In this document: piece after piece, positions 59,911-64,000 of the stretch
Layout: each line of letters begins with the position of its first letter
Numbering within the stretch: position 1 is the stretch's first letter
Source of the DNA: Duganella levis
Lineage (GTDB): Bacteria; Pseudomonadota; Gammaproteobacteria; Burkholderiales; Burkholderiaceae_D
Length of the DNA: 64,000 nt
NCBI RefSeq assembly: GCF_009857605.1
Contig: NZ_WWCT01000006.1
Location: 124,001 to 188,000, forward strand
Direction of reading: 5' to 3'
The notes under the pieces: model-generated
Told to the model about the DNA's origin: nothing
Seen by the model: only the letters and a program-made list of their open reading frames with translations
Databases searched by the model: none
Position numbers and translations under genes: made by a program

Positions 59911-61767
59911 ATGAGTCTTCACAACCCTTCCCGCCGCGACCTGCTGTTGGCCGCCCTCTCCGCCACCGCCGTCGGCGCCGTCCCCGGCCTGGCCTGGGCC
60001 GCCACCGCTTCACCGGCCGACGCCAGCTTCTCCAAGCTGCTGGACGATATCGCCGATGAAGTCCTGCGCCTGTCGCCGACCAGCGCCACCGGCCTGGGAC
60101 TGGACAGCGGCGTGCGCGCCGCGCTGAAGGCGCAGCTGGAAGACCTGTCGCCGGCCGGCGACAAAGCCTGGGCCGACGAAGTCAAATCGATCCAGAGCCG
60201 CCTGCGCGGCATCAACCGCGCGACGCTCAGCGCCGATGCGCAAATCCGCTACGACACCATCGCCTACGCCGCCGAATCGGGCGTGCAAGGCCTGCGCTTC
60301 CCGTTCGGCGGCGCGGCCAGCGGCTTCAATGGCGGCACCGCGCCGTTCCCGGTCACGCAGCAGGATGGCACGCTGACCCGCATTCCGGAATTCCTCGACT
60401 CGCAGCACCAGATCGCCAACGCCGCCGATGCCGACGCCTACCTGGCGCGCCTGGCCGGCATGGCCAGGTTGCTGGACCAGGAAACCGCCCGCATCGCCGA
60501 ACAATCCGGCCAGGGCATCGCGCCGCCGGACTTCATCTGCAAGACCGCGCTGGGCCAGTTGCAGGACTTCCGCAAGACCGCCGCCGCCAGTCAAAAGCTG
60601 GTGACTTCGATCACCGAGCGCACACAGAAACTCAACATCGCCGGCGACTGGCACGCGCGCGCACTGAAACTGGTGGAAGACTCGGTCTATCCGGCGCTGG
60701 ACCGCCAGATCGCCACCTTCAGCAAGGCCGCCGCCAAAGCCACCAACGTGGCCGGCGTGCACCGCCTGCCGGACGGCGCGGCCTACTACGAGTGGGCGCT
60801 GCGCCTCGGCACCTCGACCACCCACAGCGCCAAGGAAATCCACGCCATCGGCCTGGAACAGAACAAGCAGCTGCAAGCGCGCATCGACGCCATCCTGAAA
60901 AAACAGGGCATCACCCAGGGCACGGTCGGCCAGCGCCTGCTCGGTCTCTCCAAAGACCCGAGCCGCTTCTACGCCGACAACGACAAGGGCCGCGCGGAGC
61001 TGATCGCCTATTGCAACGAGCGCGTCGACGCGGTGCGCAAGCTGATGCCGCAAATTTCGCACCTGGACATGAAAGCGCCGCTGCAAATCAAGCGCGTGCC
61101 GATCGATATCGAAGCCGGCGCGCCGCTGGGCTATATGAACTTTGCGTCGCTGGACGGCAAGCGCCCGGCCATCTACTACGTCAACCTGAAATCGACCAAG
61201 CTGTGGCCGAAGTCTGAATTGTCGACGCTGACCGCGCACGAAGGCATTCCGGGCCACGCCTGGCAAGGCGCCTATCTGGCCGAGCATCACGCCGACCTGC
61301 CGCTGATTTCCTCGCTGATTGGCTTTAACGCGTTTGTCGAAGGCTGGGCCCTGTATTCGGAACAGCTGGTCGACGAATTCGGCCTGTACGCCAACGATCC
61401 GTTCAGCCAGATCGGCTACCTGCAAGCGCAGCAATTCCGCGCCTGCCGCCTGGTGGTCGACACCGGCATGCACGCGATGAAGTGGACGCGCGAGCAGGCG
61501 ATCCGCTTCCTGGTCGAGAACACCGGCCGCGGCCAGCAAGCCATGACCAGCGAAATCGACCGCTACACGGTATCGCCGGGCCAGGCCTGCGGCTACAAGA
61601 TGGGCCATAACGAAATCATCAGCCAGCGCGAACGCGCCAGGCAGGCCCTGGGCGGCAAGTTCGACCTGGCCGGCTTCAACGACGCGCTGGTGGAAAGCTG
61701 CGGCGTGCCGCTGACGGTGCTGCCGACCGTGATCGATCGCTATATCACCAAACAACAGAAGGCATAA
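59911..61767 (+). CDS. DUF885 family protein, Tat-exported
   Basis: 618 residues. Tat signal with SRRDLLLAALSATAVGAVPGLAWA, then a long helical protein with HEGIPGH at residue 443 onwards, the metal-site motif of the DUF885 family, which is related to M32/M3-like peptidases. A predicted metallohydrolase exported in folded form to the periplasm; the substrate is unknown. Start has AAGGAT upstream. Possibly co-transcribed with the following dadA-like gene, which begins 48 bases after the stop. Confidence 0.87.
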   Translation: MSLHNPSRRDLLLAALSATAVGAVPGLAWAATASPADASFSKLLDDIADEVLRLSPTSATGLGLDSGVRAALKAQLEDLSPAGDKAWADEVKSIQSRLRGINRATLSADAQIRYDTIAYAAESGVQGLRFPFGGAASGFNGGTAPFPVTQQDGTLTRIPEFLDSQHQIANAADADAYLARLAGMARLLDQETARIAEQSGQGIAPPDFICKTALGQLQDFRKTAAASQKLVTSITERTQKLNIAGDWHARALKLVEDSVYPALDRQIATFSKAAAKATNVAGVHRLPDGAAYYEWALRLGTSTTHSAKEIHAIGLEQNKQLQARIDAILKKQGITQGTVGQRLLGLSKDPSRFYADNDKGRAELIAYCNERVDAVRKLMPQISHLDMKAPLQIKRVPIDIEAGAPLGYMNFASLDGKRPAIYYVNLKSTKLWPKSELSTLTAHEGIPGHAWQGAYLAEHHADLPLISSLIGFNAFVEGWALYSEQLVDEFGLYANDPFSQIGYLQAQQFRACRLVVDTGMHAMKWTREQAIRFLVENTGRGQQAMTSEIDRYTVSPGQACGYKMGHNEIISQRERARQALGGKFDLAGFNDALVESCGVPLTVLPTVIDRYITKQQKA

Positions 61768-61815
61768 AAATCTTTTGTAGGTCGATGGTTTTCTTGTAAG
61801 CTTGTCAGCACCATC

Positions 61816-63075
61816 ATGAAAACCATCGCCATCATCGGCGGCGGCGTCACCGGCGTGACGACCGCCTATGCCCTCGCCAAGCGCGGCTTCGCCGTCACCC
61901 TGCTGGAACGTCATCGCTATCCGGCGATGGAAACCTCGTATGCCAACGGCGGCCAGCTGTCGGCCTCCAATGCGGAAGTGTGGAATCACCGCGCCACCAT
62001 CGGCAAGGCGCTGCAATGGATGTTGCGCAGCGACGCACCGCTGCTGGTGCACCTGCATCCCACCTGGCACAAGCTGTCCTGGTTTGCCGAGTTTGTGTCG
62101 GCCATGCCCAACTACCACCACAACACGATTGCCCTGGCGCGTATGGCGGTGGCGGCGCGCGACCATCTGTTCCAGTGGGCAGAAGATGAACATATCGCAT
62201 TTGATTTGCAGCGCCAGGGCATCCTGCACATCCACCGCGACCGCGCGGAGTTCGAACATGCGGTGGCGGTCAGCAAGCTGCTGGCGCGTGGTGGCGTGAC
62301 GCGCCGCGCCGTCACACCGGACGAGATGCGCGCCATCGAACCGGCCCTGCGCGGCGAATTTTACGGCGGCCATTTCACCGACAGCGACAGCAGCGGCGAC
62401 ATCCACAAGTTCACCACCGGCCTGGCGCAGGCGGCGCAGCGCCTCGGTGCGCAGCTGCGCTATCACCAGCAGGTGGTGCATTTGGACGCCGGTGCGGACG
62501 GCGTCGACGTCACCGTGCTGCAAGGCGAAGGCGCCGAGACCAGCCGCTATGACGCGGTGGTAATCTGCGCCGGCGCCGCCAGCCGCGCGCTGGCCGCGCA
62601 AGTCGGCGACAGCGTCAACGTCTATCCGGTCAAGGGCTATTCGGTCACCGTGCAGCTGGACGATGCGGCCAGCCGCGCCGCCGCGCCGAACGTCAGCCTG
62701 GTCGACGACACGGTCAAGCTGGTATGCAGCCGGCTGGGCGAGGATCGCCTGCGGGTGGCCGGCAGCGCCGAATTCCATGGCCATAACCGCGACATCCGCG
62801 CCGACCGCATCGCGCCGCTGACCGACTGGGTGCGGCAAAACTTCCCCGAGGTCTGCACGCGCAGCATCACGCCGTGGGCCGGGCTGCGGCCGATGATGCC
62901 GGATCTGATGCCGCGCGTCGGTCCCGGCAAGGCGCCGGGGGTGTTCTACAACACCGGCCACGGTCATCTGGGCTGGACTTTATCGGCCGCCACCGCCGAT
63001 CTCGTGGCCAGCGCCATCTCCTCCTCTTGGGAGGCGGTGCGGCAACGCACCGCCAGCCCCTTGAAAATGGCGTAA
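61816..63075 (+). CDS. dadA: D-amino acid dehydrogenase
   Basis: 419 residues. N-terminal FAD motif TIAIIGGGVTGVTTAYALAKRG, then the DadA-typical ETSYANGGQLSASNAEVWN block and FGDP-like C-terminal YNTGHGHLGWTLSAATADLVASAI. Oxidatively deaminates D-amino acids to 2-oxo acids and ammonia at the inner face of the membrane. The usual partner alanine racemase (dadX) is not in the window. Start is a plain ATG with a weak ribosome site. Confidence 0.93.
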   Translation: MKTIAIIGGGVTGVTTAYALAKRGFAVTLLERHRYPAMETSYANGGQLSASNAEVWNHRATIGKALQWMLRSDAPLLVHLHPTWHKLSWFAEFVSAMPNYHHNTIALARMAVAARDHLFQWAEDEHIAFDLQRQGILHIHRDRAEFEHAVAVSKLLARGGVTRRAVTPDEMRAIEPALRGEFYGGHFTDSDSSGDIHKFTTGLAQAAQRLGAQLRYHQQVVHLDAGADGVDVTVLQGEGAETSRYDAVVICAGAASRALAAQVGDSVNVYPVKGYSVTVQLDDAASRAAAPNVSLVDDTVKLVCSRLGEDRLRVAGSAEFHGHNRDIRADRIAPLTDWVRQNFPEVCTRSITPWAGLRPMMPDLMPRVGPGKAPGVFYNTGHGHLGWTLSAATADLVASAISSSWEAVRQRTASPLKMA

Positions 63076-63116
63076 ACTGGCGTCATCTTAGGCTCGTCTT
63101 CACTAGGAGGTATGAC

Positions 63117-64000
63117 ATGACGGCTAAATCTATTGCACGTATCACTCTGCTGGCTAGCGCCCTGGCGCTGGCAGCCCCCGTATTTGCCGCCGAGCCCACC
63201 ATCCAGGAGGTCTATGCGGCGGCCAATGCCGGCAAGTTCGCCGAAGCCCAGTCCATGATGGACCAGGTGCTGGCGGCCCATCCGAAGAGCGCCAGCGCGC
63301 ATTTTGTCGAAGCGGAGTTGCTTGCCAAGCAAGGCAAGTTTGCTGCCGCCCAGACTTCGCTGGCCAAGGCCGAGGAATTGTCACCCGGCCTGCCAAAGGT
63401 CAAGCCGGAGGCCGTGAGCAAGCTGCGCACGCTGCTGGCTGAAGGCCAGAAGACGGATTACTCGCAAAAACGCAGCAGCAACCATGCGACTACCGGCGGC
63501 AATGGCGGCAGCAACTACGGCAGCGGCGGCTACGCCAACGCACCGCAGAGCAGCGGCATCGGCTGGGGCGGCATCCTGATCATCGGCGCCGGCCTGGCGG
63601 GTTTTATCTGGCTGGCGACCCGCTTCATGGCGCGTCGCCAACAACAGGCAGCTGTTAATGACGGTTACAGCCCGGCCGGCTACAACCCTGGCGCGGCGCC
63701 AGGCTATGCTCCGGGCGGCGTGCCGCCACAACCGGGCTACGGCCAGGCCGGCTGGGGCCAGCAAGGCGGCTATCCGCAGCAGCCGGCGCAGCCTGGCATG
63801 GGTTCGCGCATCATGGGCGGCCTGGCAACAGGTGCGGCGGTGGGTGCGGGTATCGTCGCGGGTGAGGCACTGGCACGCCAGTTCACCGGCGGCCACGAGG
63901 CCAACGCCAGCAATGTAGACCAGTCGCGCAACGACATCGTCTATGACGACCCAGCGGCGCGCGACGATCTGCTGCGCCGCGACGACATGGGCGGCAACGA
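63117..64000 (+). CDS. TPR-containing membrane protein, 3' end outside window
   Basis: At least 294 residues, running off the right edge. Signal peptide MTAKSIARITLLASALALAAPVFA, a pair of TPR-like repeats (about 25-90, VYAAANAGKFAEAQSMMDQVLAAHP), a membrane segment (about 140-160) and a Gly/Tyr/Pro-rich region with a hydrophobic Gly-rich stretch (MGGLATGAAVGAGIVAGEALA). The ribosome site AGGAGG is perfect, 6 bases before ATG 63117; an ATG at 63112 leads to a stop after two codons. Function unknown. Confidence 0.85.
   Translation, partial: MTAKSIARITLLASALALAAPVFAAEPTIQEVYAAANAGKFAEAQSMMDQVLAAHPKSASAHFVEAELLAKQGKFAAAQTSLAKAEELSPGLPKVKPEAVSKLRTLLAEGQKTDYSQKRSSNHATTGGNGGSNYGSGGYANAPQSSGIGWGGILIIGAGLAGFIWLATRFMARRQQQAAVNDGYSPAGYNPGAAPGYAPGGVPPQPGYGQAGWGQQGGYPQQPAQPGMGSRIMGGLATGAAVGAGIVAGEALARQFTGGHEANASNVDQSRNDIVYDDPAARDDLLRRDDMGGN

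Noticed and set aside
60010..62967. Minus-strand open frame of 985 codons across the DUF885 and dadA genes
   Set aside because: Spans two complete plus-strand genes and the gap between them; composition typical of an antisense shadow.

Overview
The window reads as chromosomal DNA of a GC-rich Gram-negative beta-proteobacterium, most likely an Oxalobacteraceae member of the Massilia/Duganella type. This is inferred from the gene set: a PEP-CTERM protein, a TonB_Xanth_Caul-type sugar receptor, many secreted glycoside hydrolases, CheV, a chromosomal class A beta-lactamase, and dense ATGA/TAATG-type gene overlaps. No phage, IS element, rRNA or CRISPR array was seen. Coding density is very high and no gene-free stretch exceeds 300 bases.

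Left part (1-20,000): a small enzyme cassette (SDR, VOC protein, saccharopine-dehydrogenase-like protein, SnoaL-like protein), a PuuD-type glutamine amidotransferase, a periplasmic solute-binding protein, a YbdK-type carboxylate-amine ligase with a CPA2 antiporter, S-formylglutathione hydrolase, a DJ-1/PfpI protein, CheV, tRNA-Gly(GCC), a CPA1 Na+/H+ antiporter, a LytS/LytTR two-component pair, a PEP-CTERM protein, a membrane acyltransferase, a penicillin-acylase-family hydrolase behind a MarR-GNAT fusion, a GAF plus degenerate-receiver pair, and a Cys-rich copper-storage-like protein. An unrecognised 455-residue cysteine-free protein follows.

Centre (21,085-47,852): a 27-kb block of minus-strand genes forming an L-arabinose polysaccharide utilisation locus. 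Read from right to left, it has a TonB-dependent receptor, a GPH-type symporter, a cytoplasmic GH43, aldose 1-epimerase, a nonphosphorylative pentose pathway (IlvD/Edd-type sugar-acid dehydratase, FAH-family 2-keto-3-deoxy-acid dehydratase, 2-ketoglutarate-semialdehyde dehydrogenase, XylB-like sugar 1-dehydrogenase), then exported hydrolases GH97, GH51, GH43 (with C-terminal domain), GH43 and GH127, then a YtfQ-YtfR-YtfT-YjfF furanose ABC importer, another exported GH43 and a LysR regulator. The logic is outer-membrane uptake of arabinan/arabinogalactan fragments, periplasmic trimming from both alpha- and beta-linked L-arabinose, import of monomers as furanose or oligomers, and oxidation to 2-oxoglutarate. 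A lactonase gene is not present in the locus.

Right part (48,016-64,000): AMP nucleosidase; a divergent operon of a Pls/PosA-type single-module NRPS with membrane-embedded C-terminal repeats, a 4'-phosphopantetheinyl-transferase-like protein, a polysaccharide deacetylase and a YdeI-like protein; a minus-strand operon of class A beta-lactamase, a helical-domain-GNAT fusion and a small membrane protein; an FAD aromatic monooxygenase; a Tat-exported DUF885 protein; a D-amino-acid dehydrogenase; and a truncated TPR membrane protein at the right edge.
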